64,000 nt of DNA from Microbacterium sp. RURRCA19A. Lineage in GTDB: Bacteria > Actinomycetota > Actinomycetes > Actinomycetales > Microbacteriaceae. The notes under the pieces were generated by a model, which was not told the DNA's origin, searched no databases, and saw nothing but the letters and a program-made list of their open reading frames with translations. Positions 16,853 through 26,094 of this stretch are shown piece after piece. The stretch lies in contig NZ_FTNQ01000002.1 in the NCBI RefSeq assembly GCF_900156455.1, positions 310,001 through 374,000 on the forward strand, in the 5' to 3' direction. The position numbers and the translations under genes are program-made. The first letter of the stretch is position 1; each line of letters opens with the position of its first letter.

Positions 16853-17520
16853 GCCGTGAGCACCGATCGGACGCGCACTCCCCAGAGCGCGAGCTGAGTG
16901 CGATCGGCGGCACCGACCTTGCGCATCGACGACTGGACGTGGCTGCGGACGGTGTTCACCGAGACGACGAGCTCCGCGGCGAGCTGCTCGTTGGAGGTGA
17001 TGCCATCGCTGAGCAGGCTCACGACGCGCGCCTCGGACGGGCTGAGGGATGCCGCTCGCGCGCGGTCCTCCGCCGTGACCCGGCGGCGGGCGATGTCGGT
17101 GAGCACCGACCGTGTCACGCGCGACGACATCAGGGCATCGCCGCGGTGGGCGGCGCGGATCGCGTCGACGAGTTGAGAGCTGTCATGGGTCTTGAGGAGG
17201 TACCCCGATGCCCCGCTGTCCAGCGCGCTCATCACCAGGTGATCCTCTCCGTGGCTGGTCAGCGCGATCACGCGGGTGACGCCGTACGACTCCTCGACCA
17301 CGGCGCGCGTGGCGTCGATGCCGTTCATCTCGGGCATCTCCAGATCCATCAGGACCACGTCCGCGTGCTCGGCGATCGCCGCCTTCACGGCATCCCGCCC
17401 CGTCCCGGCCTCGCCGACGACGACGATCCCGTCCGCGTGCTCCAGTCGCAGTCGGACGCCCCGACGGAAGGGTCGGTTGTCGTCGGCGATCAGCACGCGG
17501 ATCGATCCGCTCTCGGTCAC
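16837..17520 (-). CDS. NarL/FixJ-family response regulator
   Basis: 227 residues, GTG start just after the histidine kinase stop. N-terminal receiver domain with VLIADDNRPF acidic pair, phosphoacceptor Asp in VVLMDLEMPEMNG, and switch residues VIALTSHGED; C-terminal LuxR-type helix-turn-helix (LSPSEARVVSLLSDGITSNEQLAAELVVSVNTVRSHVQSSMRKVGAADR). It is the partner of the adjacent kinase. Its location beside the lanthipeptide genes and the shared palindrome make it a candidate regulator of the cluster, though the stimulus is not known. Confidence 0.9.
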   Translation of the reverse strand: MTESGSIRVLIADDNRPFRRGVRLRLEHADGIVVVGEAGTGRDAVKAAIAEHADVVLMDLEMPEMNGIDATRAVVEESYGVTRVIALTSHGEDHLVMSALDSGASGYLLKTHDSSQLVDAIRAAHRGDALMSSRVTRSVLTDIARRRVTAEDRARAASLSPSEARVVSLLSDGITSNEQLAAELVVSVNTVRSHVQSSMRKVGAADRTQLALWGVRVRSVLTAHPIG

Positions 17521-17521
17521 G

Positions 17522-18940
17522 TCATGCCTCCATCGTCCGGGGAAGCGGGATGTCCACCTCCACACGCCAGCCCCCCGCCCCGTCGGAACCCGCCTCGAGC
17601 GTCCCGTCGACCAGGGTGAGCTTCTGGCGCAGGCTATCCAACCCCCAGCCCAGTCCGAGACCGGGTTCGCCGTCGCGGAGGCGCCGGGGAGCATCGTTGT
17701 GCACCACCGTGACCAGGCGTTCCGGCGCGACGTGGATCCGGATGCGGACCGGTGCGCCGGCCGCGTGCTTGGCGGCGTTGGACAGCGCTTCCTGGATGGC
17801 GCGGTACGCCGTCGTCGAGACCACCGCCGGCAGCGTCTCCGGGTCGCCCTCGGTTTCGGCCGAGACGTCCTTGCCGCGTTCCCGCCAGAACTCGACGAGC
17901 CCGTCGATGTGGCGGAGATCAGGCGTCGGCGTATGCGCGGTGGCCTCGACCGCCCGGAGATCGCCGAGCGCGCCGTAGAGACTGGCCGCGGCGTAGCGCC
18001 CCTCGGCCCGCACCTCGTCGATGAGCTGGAGCGCCTGCTGGGGGTGCGCGGGCGCCAGGTCGGCGGACGCGTCGCACAGCGACACGAGCCCCGCGAGGTG
18101 CTGGCCGGCGACGTCGTGGAGCTCCTGCGCGATCCGACCCCGTTCCGCGGTCCTCGACGCCTCGATGGCCTCGGCCTGCTGCAGCTGGAGGTCGGCGGCC
18201 CGCCGACGCTCCCGCTCGGCCCGACGCTCGAGCACGGCGTAGAGGATGCCGAGCGCGACGCCCGCGAAGGAGACGGACGCCAGTGCGACGCCCTCCGTGA
18301 GCAGGAAGCTGACGACCGCTTCCGGCGGCGCGCCCACGCTCGCCGCCCATCCGCCCAGCGCCAGGCACGCGACGACGACGACGGAGGCCGCCCACGGCGC
18401 CGCCACCGCGACGGGCCGGGCGGCACCGAGCGCGAACATCGAGATCCCGACGACCAACTGCATCGGAGTCGCCCAGGTGGGCACGCCGAGCACCACGGCC
18501 ACCAGCAGGTAGCACGCGGTCGTGCCGAGCATCGCGAGCTCGGGCCGCGATGCCGCACGCGACACGCAGATCGCCTGGACGAGACAGACGAGGGCGGTCA
18601 GCGCGATGACCACCTGCGGCGGGAGGGTGTGCGTCCACTGTCCGGTACCGCTCGAGATGGCCAGGATCGGATCGCTGCACACCTGCACCACCGTCGCCGC
18701 GAACACCACCGCGACGAAGACCGGAGACGTCATCGTGCGGGCGACACCGCTCGTCGACGGAGTCGACGGGTCGCCCTCGTCCGCCGCGGGCTCGGGAATC
18801 GCGCGCGTTTCCGTCGTGCGGGACGTCATCGAACGGCCGGTCGGCAGGGGGTGGACGGCGATCGGTGCGGGAGCCTCATATGCGGCATTCTCGCCTTCCC
18901 GCGGCGCGAGACGGACGGGGCGAGCCGATGAGGCCGTCAT
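17522..18940 (-). CDS. Sensor histidine kinase, HisKA_3 (NarX/DesK type)
   Basis: 472 residues from the ATG at 18940; later starts at 18829 or further in are also possible. Several membrane helices occupy the first ~240 residues. A dimerisation/phosphoacceptor region follows with the histidine in RIAQELHDVAGQHLAGL. The ATPase domain has IQEALSNAAKHA (N box) and GLGWGLDSLRQKL (G box). This is the usual layout for HisKA_3 kinases that pair with NarL-type regulators. It is transcribed with the regulator, which begins 1 bp downstream. Confidence 0.88.
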   Translation of the reverse strand: MTASSARPVRLAPREGENAAYEAPAPIAVHPLPTGRSMTSRTTETRAIPEPAADEGDPSTPSTSGVARTMTSPVFVAVVFAATVVQVCSDPILAISSGTGQWTHTLPPQVVIALTALVCLVQAICVSRAASRPELAMLGTTACYLLVAVVLGVPTWATPMQLVVGISMFALGAARPVAVAAPWAASVVVVACLALGGWAASVGAPPEAVVSFLLTEGVALASVSFAGVALGILYAVLERRAERERRRAADLQLQQAEAIEASRTAERGRIAQELHDVAGQHLAGLVSLCDASADLAPAHPQQALQLIDEVRAEGRYAAASLYGALGDLRAVEATAHTPTPDLRHIDGLVEFWRERGKDVSAETEGDPETLPAVVSTTAYRAIQEALSNAAKHAAGAPVRIRIHVAPERLVTVVHNDAPRRLRDGEPGLGLGWGLDSLRQKLTLVDGTLEAGSDGAGGWRVEVDIPLPRTMEA

Positions 18941-19015
18941 TTCCACTGCCCGCCGCCGTGAGGGTCGTGGAATCCGGAAGGTGGTGCACCTGCGCCAGAG
19001 TGGTACACTCACTCC

Positions 19016-19279
19016 ATGCCGACGACTCGGATGCGCACGCAGGTCACTCACACGGCCGAGATCGAAGAGGCGCTGCGCATCGCACGACTTCGATGGCCCG
19101 GAGAAAGCCCCTCCGTCCTGCTGACTCACCTCGTACTGGAGGGCGCCCGGACGATCGAGGCGCTCGAGCCCGCAACGGTGGCGGCCCGGCGCCGGAGCAT
19201 CGACGCACTCGTCGGAGAATTCGCCGGCATCTCCCCCAAGGGCTACCTCGAAGAGCTGAGGGCCGAGTGGCCCGAGTGA
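19016..19279 (+). CDS. Antitoxin of VapBC-type pair
   Basis: 87 residues with no clear ribbon-helix-helix signature, but small, charged and placed directly before a PIN toxin with a 4-bp overlap (19276-19279), the standard VapB position. It is divergent from the histidine kinase. The central SVLLTHLVLEGARTIEAL could be the DNA-binding or dimer helix. The identity rests mainly on the partner gene. Confidence 0.7.
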   Translation: MPTTRMRTQVTHTAEIEEALRIARLRWPGESPSVLLTHLVLEGARTIEALEPATVAARRRSIDALVGEFAGISPKGYLEELRAEWPE

Positions 19280-19668
19280 TCGTCCTGGATGCCGGAGTGA
19301 TCATCGCCCTGCTCTCCCCCGGCGACGCACATCACGAGCGTGCGAAGAGGCTGATCACCCTCGAACGCGGTCCCTTCCTGATGCACCCGCTCACGGCCGC
19401 CGAGACACTGGTCGGTGCCGCGAAGCAGGACAAAGACGCCGCATTGTGGTCTCGTCTGCAGAGCCTGGGCATCGAGGTGGCCGACATCGGTCCCACCGAG
19501 CCGCTGCTGCTCGCCCGCCTGCGAGCCGATCACGGGATGAAGATGCCGGATACGTGCGTTCTCGCGGTCGCGCACCACGCTCGGTTGCCGCTGGCCACTT
19601 TCGATGACCGCCTGGGTGCCGTCGCGGATACCGTCGGCCTCCGCCACCCGATCCCCGACGCGGCCTGA
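19276..19668 (+). CDS. PIN-domain ribonuclease toxin, VapC-like
   Basis: 130 residues from GTG 19276; an in-frame GTG at 19267 would add three. PIN-fold acidic residues are visible: VLDAGVIIALL (first Asp), TAAETLVGA (Glu), MPDTCVLAVA (Asp), TFDDRL (last Asp). These bind Mg for RNA cleavage, typically of tRNA or rRNA. It overlaps the antitoxin gene, so expression is coupled and toxicity neutralised in cis. No other toxin-antitoxin genes are near. Confidence 0.88.
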   Translation: MIVLDAGVIIALLSPGDAHHERAKRLITLERGPFLMHPLTAAETLVGAAKQDKDAALWSRLQSLGIEVADIGPTEPLLLARLRADHGMKMPDTCVLAVAHHARLPLATFDDRLGAVADTVGLRHPIPDAA

Positions 19669-19706
19669 CCGTCGCTCCCGTCGTTCGGGCTCCGTCGAGA
19701 CAGACA

Positions 19707-20888
19707 TCATCGCGTGGCGGAGCCGGAGTCCATGACCGCGTCGGACGGCGCCTCCTGCCCGGCATGATCGCTCGCGAGCCGCAGCGCCACGGCCGGCTCT
19801 CGCCCCTCCGCGATGAGACGCGCGACTGCGGCGATGCGCAGGCTGGCCGCGCCGTCGCCGTAGGGGGTGGGGACGGAGGGATCGGGACGATCGGAGCGGA
19901 GCAACCGCGCCACGGCGGTGGCGATGTCCGTCCCCGGACGAACCAAAGTCGCCCACCCCGCGTCGACGGCCTCAGGACGCTCCGTGCTCTTCCGGACGAC
20001 CGCCACGGGCACCTTCAGGACGGTCGACTCTTCCTGGACGCCCCCCGAGTCGGATACCACGACCGTCGCGGCCGAGAGCACCTGCAGGAAGTCCGCTGAC
20101 CCGGGTGACGGGTGCATGATCAGGCCGTTCGTCTCCCGCTGCAACCCGAAACGCTCGATCGCCGCGCGGGTACGCGGATGGACGAAGAAGAGCACCGGCA
20201 TCGCCAGGCCCTGCAGACCCCGCAGGACGCGCGCGAGCGCCGGAGCGGAATCCGTGTTCTCCGGGCGGTGAATCGTCGCGACCGCGAAGGCCGGCGGGAT
20301 CGACCCGTTCGGAAACCAGGATGCCACCGGGCGTGCGCTCTGACGGATGGCCCGGTGAGTGGCCTCCACGACCGTGTTCCCGGTCACCATGACGCGCTCG
20401 CGGTCGACACCCTCATTGATGAGATTGACGGCGCTGCGGCGAGTCGGAGCGAAGTGCACATCGGACAGTGCGCCCGCGACGAGGCGGTTGATCTCTTCCG
20501 GCATCGCCCGGTCGTAGGAGCGGAGTCCGGCTTCGACGTGACCGACGGGGATGCCGAGATAGTTCGCCGCCTGAGCCGCCGCGGAGACCGTGTTGGTGTC
20601 TCCTTGGACGAGCACGATCCCGGGCCGCTGCTCTTCGAAGACCCGGGTGAGGCCGACCAGCATGCGGGAGATCTGCTCGGCCCGCGACTTCCCCCCGACC
20701 CCGTCCAGGCGCACGTCGGGCTCACCGATGCCGAACACGGCCCGGTACTGACCGGAGAGCTCGTGGTCGTAGTGCTGACCGGAGTCGACCACGAACGCAT
20801 CGTCGACCAGCTGCGTGATGACTGGCGCCAGCTTGATGATCTCCGGTCTGGTGCCGTAGACGACGGCGACCTTCCCGGCGAGACTCAT
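19707..20888 (-). CDS. wecB: UDP-N-acetylglucosamine 2-epimerase (non-hydrolysing)
   Basis: 393 residues. GTRPEIIKLAPV near the N-terminus, GQHYD, QGDTNT, HVEAGLRS, PEEINR, TGNTVVEA, ATIHRPENT, VSDSGGVQEE and the STERPEA/G region are the conserved stations of WecB/MnaA, which makes UDP-ManNAc for wall polymers. No partner dehydrogenase or glycosyltransferase is adjacent. It is a stand-alone gene on the minus strand downstream of an Lrp regulator. Confidence 0.92.
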   Translation of the reverse strand: MSLAGKVAVVYGTRPEIIKLAPVITQLVDDAFVVDSGQHYDHELSGQYRAVFGIGEPDVRLDGVGGKSRAEQISRMLVGLTRVFEEQRPGIVLVQGDTNTVSAAAQAANYLGIPVGHVEAGLRSYDRAMPEEINRLVAGALSDVHFAPTRRSAVNLINEGVDRERVMVTGNTVVEATHRAIRQSARPVASWFPNGSIPPAFAVATIHRPENTDSAPALARVLRGLQGLAMPVLFFVHPRTRAAIERFGLQRETNGLIMHPSPGSADFLQVLSAATVVVSDSGGVQEESTVLKVPVAVVRKSTERPEAVDAGWATLVRPGTDIATAVARLLRSDRPDPSVPTPYGDGAASLRIAAVARLIAEGREPAVALRLASDHAGQEAPSDAVMDSGSATR

Positions 20889-21014
20889 CGCGCACCCCTG
20901 GGCTCGACTCTGACCATCTCGAATTCCTCGCATCCGCTCATTCCGATGCGCCCGACACGGGCGCTGAAGAGAGGAGCGCGCCGCGCATCGAAAATGACGC
21001 GGATCCGAGACGGC

Positions 21015-22022
21015 TCAGCGCAGATCGATCGACGCGATCTCGGCCACGTCGCCCTGCGCATCGAAGATCCGGGAGAGTTGCCGCACGTGATGGAGCACGA
21101 CCATGCGGGCCACGATGCGGATTTCCGGGTCCGCCCGCTGGACGCTCGCCTCGAAGGGTTCCAGAGCCGCCAAATGGGGAAGGGCGACCTCCACGAAGAG
21201 GTTGTAGTCGCCCGCAACCAGACTCACCGAGATCACCCCGGCGAAGCGCGCGATGGTGCGCACCACCTCGGAGACACCGACCGGGGGGACCCGGACGCCC
21301 AGCCACACCAGAACCCCGCCCACCGATGCGGACGGGGCGAGAAGGGCACGCACGCGCAGCGCGCCTTCCGCGTCGAGTCGACGCAGTCGACGCGCGACGG
21401 TGGACGGCGGCGCGCCGGTCGTGCGAGAGAGCTGCGCGATCGATGCACGACCGTCGCGAGCGAGCTCGACACAGATTCGCCAATCGAGGTCGTCCACGGG
21501 CACTGCCGACGGGACGATGGTGCCCCGGCGCGGCTTCGGGAGGATCCGACGAGCGCTACGCGACAGAGCCCCGGCCGCCGCGAATCCCCCCTCCGCGTGG
21601 ACAGCGACAACGGGATGCGCGACGACTCTCTCCACGTTCGGGATGCGCGGAAGGCGATCGAGAATGAAGGAGTTGAGGCCTGCAGCGCTCGTCGCCACAG
21701 TCACGACGAAGATCGAGCTTCGTCCGCTGACGATATCGACGCGCAGCGCATGCGAATCACGGGCCACCCTCGACGCGACGTCCCGAACGCGATCCGCACG
21801 GCATGCGATCTCGACGAACGCCCCGCGGCCTTCCCGAGTGAACAACGGATACGACGTGATGTACGCACGGTTCGCTGCTCGCATCGCCTCCCATCTCCGC
21901 GCAGCCGTGGCCGCGTCGATTCCGACTGCAGCGCCCACCGTCGTCCACGACGCGCGGGGAGCGAGCTCGAGCGCGTGGAAGATCGCCAGGTCGATTTCAT
22001 CGGGGACGGTCGATTTCTGCAT
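21015..22022 (-). CDS. Lrp/AsnC-family regulator with two HTH-RAM units
   Basis: 335 residues from the ATG at 22022 (MQKSTVPDEIDLAIFHALELAP). Two copies of an AsnC-type helix-turn-helix are visible, near residues 10-60 and again near ~175-225 (DLDWRICVELARDGRASIAQLSRTTGAPPSTVARRLRRL), each followed by a RAM-like ligand domain. A single-unit Lrp has about 150 residues, so this is a tandem duplication. It is divergent from the sigma-fusion gene, with ~100 bp between, and could regulate it. The effector is unknown. Confidence 0.82.
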   Translation of the reverse strand: MQKSTVPDEIDLAIFHALELAPRASWTTVGAAVGIDAATAARRWEAMRAANRAYITSYPLFTREGRGAFVEIACRADRVRDVASRVARDSHALRVDIVSGRSSIFVVTVATSAAGLNSFILDRLPRIPNVERVVAHPVVAVHAEGGFAAAGALSRSARRILPKPRRGTIVPSAVPVDDLDWRICVELARDGRASIAQLSRTTGAPPSTVARRLRRLDAEGALRVRALLAPSASVGGVLVWLGVRVPPVGVSEVVRTIARFAGVISVSLVAGDYNLFVEVALPHLAALEPFEASVQRADPEIRIVARMVVLHHVRQLSRIFDAQGDVAEIASIDLR

Positions 22023-22128
22023 GGAGAGGGCCAATCAAGGGTAGTTCGTGCATTTTCACAAACGAGAAGAAGTCCTTGTGATCATTCGTTTGGTCGTTTA
22101 CCCGAAACGACCGAAGGAGCTGCGCAGA

Positions 22129-23985
22129 ATGACGCAAACCGCACAGTCCCCGGCAGAAGGTCATCTCCTCGATTCCGCCAGAGCCGGATCGTCCGAGGCG
22201 ATGCGCGAATTGTGGCGACAGCACCACAGTGCGGCGCGGCGATATGCCGCCACTCTGACTCGTCGTTTCGACCCGGAGGACCTGGCATCCGAGGCATTCC
22301 TCCGGATCTTCTCGGCACTGCAGAAAGGCGGGGGCCCGACCGGGGCCTTCCGCCCCTATCTGTTCGTCACGATCCGCAACGTCGCGGCTCGATGGGCCAA
22401 GCTTCCCGGGGAACGGTCGCTCGATGACATCGAAGAGCCCGGTTATGACGCGGAGATGGGCGCTTCCCTCGTCGCGCTCGCCAACCGGGCCAAGCTGCAG
22501 GAGGCGTTGCGTTCCCTTCCCGATCAGTGGCAGCAGATTCTCTGGGCGACGGAGATCCAGGGGCAGCGACCCGCCGAACTGGCGCAACGGTTCGGACTGC
22601 AGCCCAACAGCGTCGCGGCGCTCTCGTACCGTGCACGAGAAGCCTTGAAGCAGGCGTGGGTACAGGCCCACGTCGGGGAGGACCTGGGGACCGGCGAACA
22701 CCGTTGGGTGCGAGAGCGCGTCGGGCGGTACGTCTGTCTCGCGCTGACACCGCGCCAGCGAGCGCGGTTCCAGGCTCATGTCGATGACTGCATCCCGTGC
22801 TCCGCGGTGATCCGCGACGCGGGCCACCTGGCGGTCCTGCCGATCGGGGTGAGCGTGATCGTCCTCCTGGCCGGCGTCACCGGACCCGTCTTCGTGGAAC
22901 CCCCCAGCGCCAGCGCCGCACCACTGACAGCAACGACCGCTCGTCGACGACGCCCGTCGGTACGCACGCTGTCCCGCGCATCGCTCTCCGGGATCACGGC
23001 GGCGCTGACAGCAACCGGAATCGTCGCCGCAGCAGCGATCGCCTCGTTGGTCGCCTGGGGCGCCCTCTCGGCCCCCCTCCCCGAGCCGACCACCGCATCT
23101 GCTGCCGCGCCTGCCGCCGCGCCCGCGCCCACCAGCCTGGGTGCCCCTGCAATCCCCCCGACGGTCACCACCGCCGAGCCAGCCGGGCCGACGCCCCCCG
23201 CCGAGGCCGATCCCGTGTGGATCCCGGCACGCACGGAGCCCTCGACTTCGCCGTTGGCGAGCCGTGAGGCCGGCCGCGTCGAGAACGCCGAGCAGACGGC
23301 ATCCCCGAGCTTGTCGAGCGTGTTCACGCTCTCGAGCATTCGAGCGGGTGGCCAGGGGATCGCCACCGTCGCGATCGAGAACGACGGTCCGCCTCTGACC
23401 CAGCGCACGGGCGGAGTCGCGGGCTCCTCCGCGATCTTCCAGGCACCCGCCGGCACGAGGTTCCTGCCCCAGGAGGTTCTCGTCAACGACTACGAATATG
23501 GCGGGGCGGGCAGATCGGCATCCGCGCTCGCATTCACCGGCTGCGTCGGTGACGCCGACGGCTCGGTTCTCCGATGCGACGTCACCGCCGTCAACGAGGA
23601 TGCCACCGACCCTCGGGAATGGGTCTGGCGCACGGGTGACACGCGCCGGATCTACCTGCGACTCGCCGTTGCCGACGAAATCCCCTCGGGTTCCTTCGAC
23701 GGCTCCGCCCATCTGGAACTGACGACCACGGCGGGCGAGCGAGCGTTCGACCGCGAGTGGACCGTCGACGTACCGCCCGCTCCCCCGGCGGGCGCCCCGG
23801 CGGTCGACACGATCGATCCGACCGGCGACGCGATCGCCGTCACCGGGCACACGGCGCCGGGACGCGCGGTGAAGGTCCGCGCGGCGTCCGCCGTCATCGG
23901 CACGGCCGTCGCCGATGCCGAGGGCCGGTGGGCGATGACCGTGCCCTGGGGCACCACGGGTGAGCTGACGGCGGAGGACGGCTGA
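22129..23985 (+). CDS. Sigma-70 (ECF) factor fused to anti-sigma zinc motif, membrane segments and outer domain
   Basis: 618 residues; ATG chosen by AGGAG 9 bp before it. Order: sigma region 2 (~25-90, DLASEAFLRIFSAL), region 4 helix-turn-helix (~125-175), a zinc anti-sigma-like HVDDCIPC (His217, Cys221, Cys224), two hydrophobic segments (~232-256, ~288-312), a Pro/Ala/Thr linker, an outer domain (~395-548), and a Big-type Ig end (~555-610). Sigma and anti-sigma are usually separate proteins. The outer domain shares FxAPxGxxF, a Cys pair with CD, and FDG with the secreted protein at 26934-27623. It is convergent with the exosortase operon. A sensing role is inferred. Confidence 0.82.
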   Translation: MTQTAQSPAEGHLLDSARAGSSEAMRELWRQHHSAARRYAATLTRRFDPEDLASEAFLRIFSALQKGGGPTGAFRPYLFVTIRNVAARWAKLPGERSLDDIEEPGYDAEMGASLVALANRAKLQEALRSLPDQWQQILWATEIQGQRPAELAQRFGLQPNSVAALSYRAREALKQAWVQAHVGEDLGTGEHRWVRERVGRYVCLALTPRQRARFQAHVDDCIPCSAVIRDAGHLAVLPIGVSVIVLLAGVTGPVFVEPPSASAAPLTATTARRRRPSVRTLSRASLSGITAALTATGIVAAAAIASLVAWGALSAPLPEPTTASAAAPAAAPAPTSLGAPAIPPTVTTAEPAGPTPPAEADPVWIPARTEPSTSPLASREAGRVENAEQTASPSLSSVFTLSSIRAGGQGIATVAIENDGPPLTQRTGGVAGSSAIFQAPAGTRFLPQEVLVNDYEYGGAGRSASALAFTGCVGDADGSVLRCDVTAVNEDATDPREWVWRTGDTRRIYLRLAVADEIPSGSFDGSAHLELTTTAGERAFDREWTVDVPPAPPAGAPAVDTIDPTGDAIAVTGHTAPGRAVKVRAASAVIGTAVADAEGRWAMTVPWGTTGELTAEDG

Positions 23986-24004
23986 GGCGACCGACCGCTC
24001 CGCC

Positions 24005-24745
24005 TCAGTGATCTGACGTCGCACCCTCGGCTGTGCTCCCCTCCTCGGCCGTGTCCTCGGCGAGCGCGGCGCCCCAGAAGAGCGTGATCGCGGCCAGGAG
24101 GATCGCCCCGGTGACCATCACCACGATCGATTCGATGATCCCGTCGGCCCACGCGTGCACGGGCGCGGTCGCGATGAGACCGACGACGCCCCCGAGCATG
24201 CCGACCAGTCGCTGGACCACGATCGACAGCGTCTGTTCGACGGCGAGGCACGACACGAGCATCCAGAAGTATCCGACAGCCATGACGGATGCCGCGAAGC
24301 AAACCACCCACCCGAGGAAGTAGCTGCTGGTCGAGGACCAGACGATCACTCCGGCCAGAAGTAGGGCCGCATGGGTCGCGAGCTGCACCGCGGTGGCGCG
24401 GAAGCGCGCGAGGTAGCGGGCGGTCAGTCGGCGCAGCAATGCGCGCTGAGCAACGGAGCGCACACCGAAGAGGACCGTCAGGAGAAGGAACACGCTCACT
24501 CGGAGCCAGAACGGACCATCGACCACGGTCGACCCCGCGAACTGCCACAGCAGCGCCGCCCCGGCGCCGACGATGGTCAGATCGACGATCAGGGTGAGCG
24601 CGTACAGGAGAGCGACGGCCGCACGGGGCGGCAGCCCGGACGAGCTCTTGCGTCGCTGCGGAGTCTTCTTCGACATGCGCGACGAGGAGGAGAGCGGGGC
24701 GGTGGCGGGATCGGACGTCTTCACGAGGGCTCCGTTTCGGATCAT
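24005..24745 (-). CDS. Multi-pass membrane protein of exosortase locus
   Basis: 246 residues with about six transmembrane segments, a Lys/Ser-rich cytosolic start (MSKKTPQRRKSSS) and an acidic Glu/Thr tail. No family recognised. Its start overlaps the glycosyltransferase stop by 4 bp (24742-24745), so it is the last gene of the exosortase operon. A role in export or anchoring of the glycan or surface protein is inferred from context only. Confidence 0.68.
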   Translation of the reverse strand: MIRNGALVKTSDPATAPLSSSSRMSKKTPQRRKSSSGLPPRAAVALLYALTLIVDLTIVGAGAALLWQFAGSTVVDGPFWLRVSVFLLLTVLFGVRSVAQRALLRRLTARYLARFRATAVQLATHAALLLAGVIVWSSTSSYFLGWVVCFAASVMAVGYFWMLVSCLAVEQTLSIVVQRLVGMLGGVVGLIATAPVHAWADGIIESIVVMVTGAILLAAITLFWGAALAEDTAEEGSTAEGATSDH

Positions 24746-26094
24746 TGGTCTTTCGCCGTCGGTCCGACGACGTGGAGTTCAGCGTTGCGGCGGGTCTTGG
24801 CCCAGCCGTTCTTGCCGCGTACGACCCGCCAGAAGGCGCGCGCGGTCGACAGGAAGATGTAGAGCACGAAGATCCAGAGCCCGACACCGCGCGCGAGCGT
24901 CGTCGGCCAGCTCGAGCGTGGTTCGCACTGGACCTTGTAGAGCACCGCCCAGATGAAGAAGGGCGACAGGCCGAAGACGGCCCAGAGCACGATCGACAGG
25001 CCCAGGAAGGTCCAGTCGTCCGCGAGGCTCACGGGTGTCGCGATGAACGCGGCAGCGAGGAGTCCCCACAGCACGGCGAACACCACGGCGCCGATGAGCT
25101 GGATGAACGGGAGGAAGAGGTAGTAGACGCTCTCGAGAACCCCTCCGGAGTCGAAGTGCGACGAGCGGATGATCTCCGGCAGGTATTTGACGCACTGAAT
25201 GTTGCCCTGCGACCACCGGGAGCGCTGCACGATGAGCCGCCGGAGGCTGGGGAGAGCCTCCTGGGCGACGTAGGTCGAGTGGACGTGGCGGTTCTCGTAT
25301 CCCGCGAAGATGACGTGGAGCCCGAGTTCGTAGTCTTCCAACAGTGCGCCGTGCCACGGTCGTCCGAACTGTTCTGCGATGGCATCCAGGACGGACAAGC
25401 GCGTGAACTGGCCGTTCCCGCCCAGTCCGACCGTGCCGGTGCGCGAGCGTAGAGCCTGCATGGCCGGGATGATCGTGCGGAACTCCATGTCCTGCATGCG
25501 GATGAGGTACCGCGCCAGCATGTTCGCCGCGCGACCCTTGTGGGGGTACGGCTGCCGGTCGTCGCGGTTCTTCATCCAGACGGTGATCTGGGCGGCCCCC
25601 ACCCGGGGGTCGCCGAAACAGGTGTCGGAGGCGACCGCGCTCAGGGCGGTGGATGCCATCTCCCCGTCGGCGTCGACCACGCAGACGATCACGCCCTCGC
25701 GGTCGGCATCCGAGCCCAGCCAGTCGTTCAGCGCGGCGTAGGCACTGTTGAGCGCGTCGCCCTTGCCGGTGCGCGCCTCGGGGCGGAATCGGCGGACGAG
25801 GTGCACATGATCGTCCGTGGCAGCGTGCGCGAGCACGATCGCGGCGGTTTCGTCGTCACTGTCGTCGTCGACGACCCACAGGTGCGCTCCGGGAAATCGC
25901 TCGCGCTGTCGGCGGATGGTCGTCGCGATCACCGCCTCTTCGTCGCGGCACGGCACGAAGATGTGCCACTGGAAGCGGTCAGGATCACCGGGGACCTCGG
26001 GCCTGCGTCGGATGAACGGGACGAGGATGAATGCCACGTACGTCAGGAACGAGACGGTCAGTACCAAGGAGATCGACGAGAAGAGCGACAGCAT
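24742..26094 (-). CDS. GT2-family membrane glycosyltransferase
   Basis: 450 residues from MLSLFSSISLVL, with one N-terminal and three or four C-terminal helices. The catalytic core holds VVDDDSDDE (DxD-like), VVDADGE, a LLEDYELG stretch, and QRSRWSQGN (QxxRW), the signature of processive membrane synthases such as cellulose and hyaluronan synthases. It overlaps the exosortase stop at 26094. Known Firmicutes XrtG exosortases sit beside a GT2 enzyme, so the pairing is a recurring one. The product sugar is unknown. Confidence 0.82.
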   Translation of the reverse strand: MLSLFSSISLVLTVSFLTYVAFILVPFIRRRPEVPGDPDRFQWHIFVPCRDEEAVIATTIRRQRERFPGAHLWVVDDDSDDETAAIVLAHAATDDHVHLVRRFRPEARTGKGDALNSAYAALNDWLGSDADREGVIVCVVDADGEMASTALSAVASDTCFGDPRVGAAQITVWMKNRDDRQPYPHKGRAANMLARYLIRMQDMEFRTIIPAMQALRSRTGTVGLGGNGQFTRLSVLDAIAEQFGRPWHGALLEDYELGLHVIFAGYENRHVHSTYVAQEALPSLRRLIVQRSRWSQGNIQCVKYLPEIIRSSHFDSGGVLESVYYLFLPFIQLIGAVVFAVLWGLLAAAFIATPVSLADDWTFLGLSIVLWAVFGLSPFFIWAVLYKVQCEPRSSWPTTLARGVGLWIFVLYIFLSTARAFWRVVRGKNGWAKTRRNAELHVVGPTAKDQ

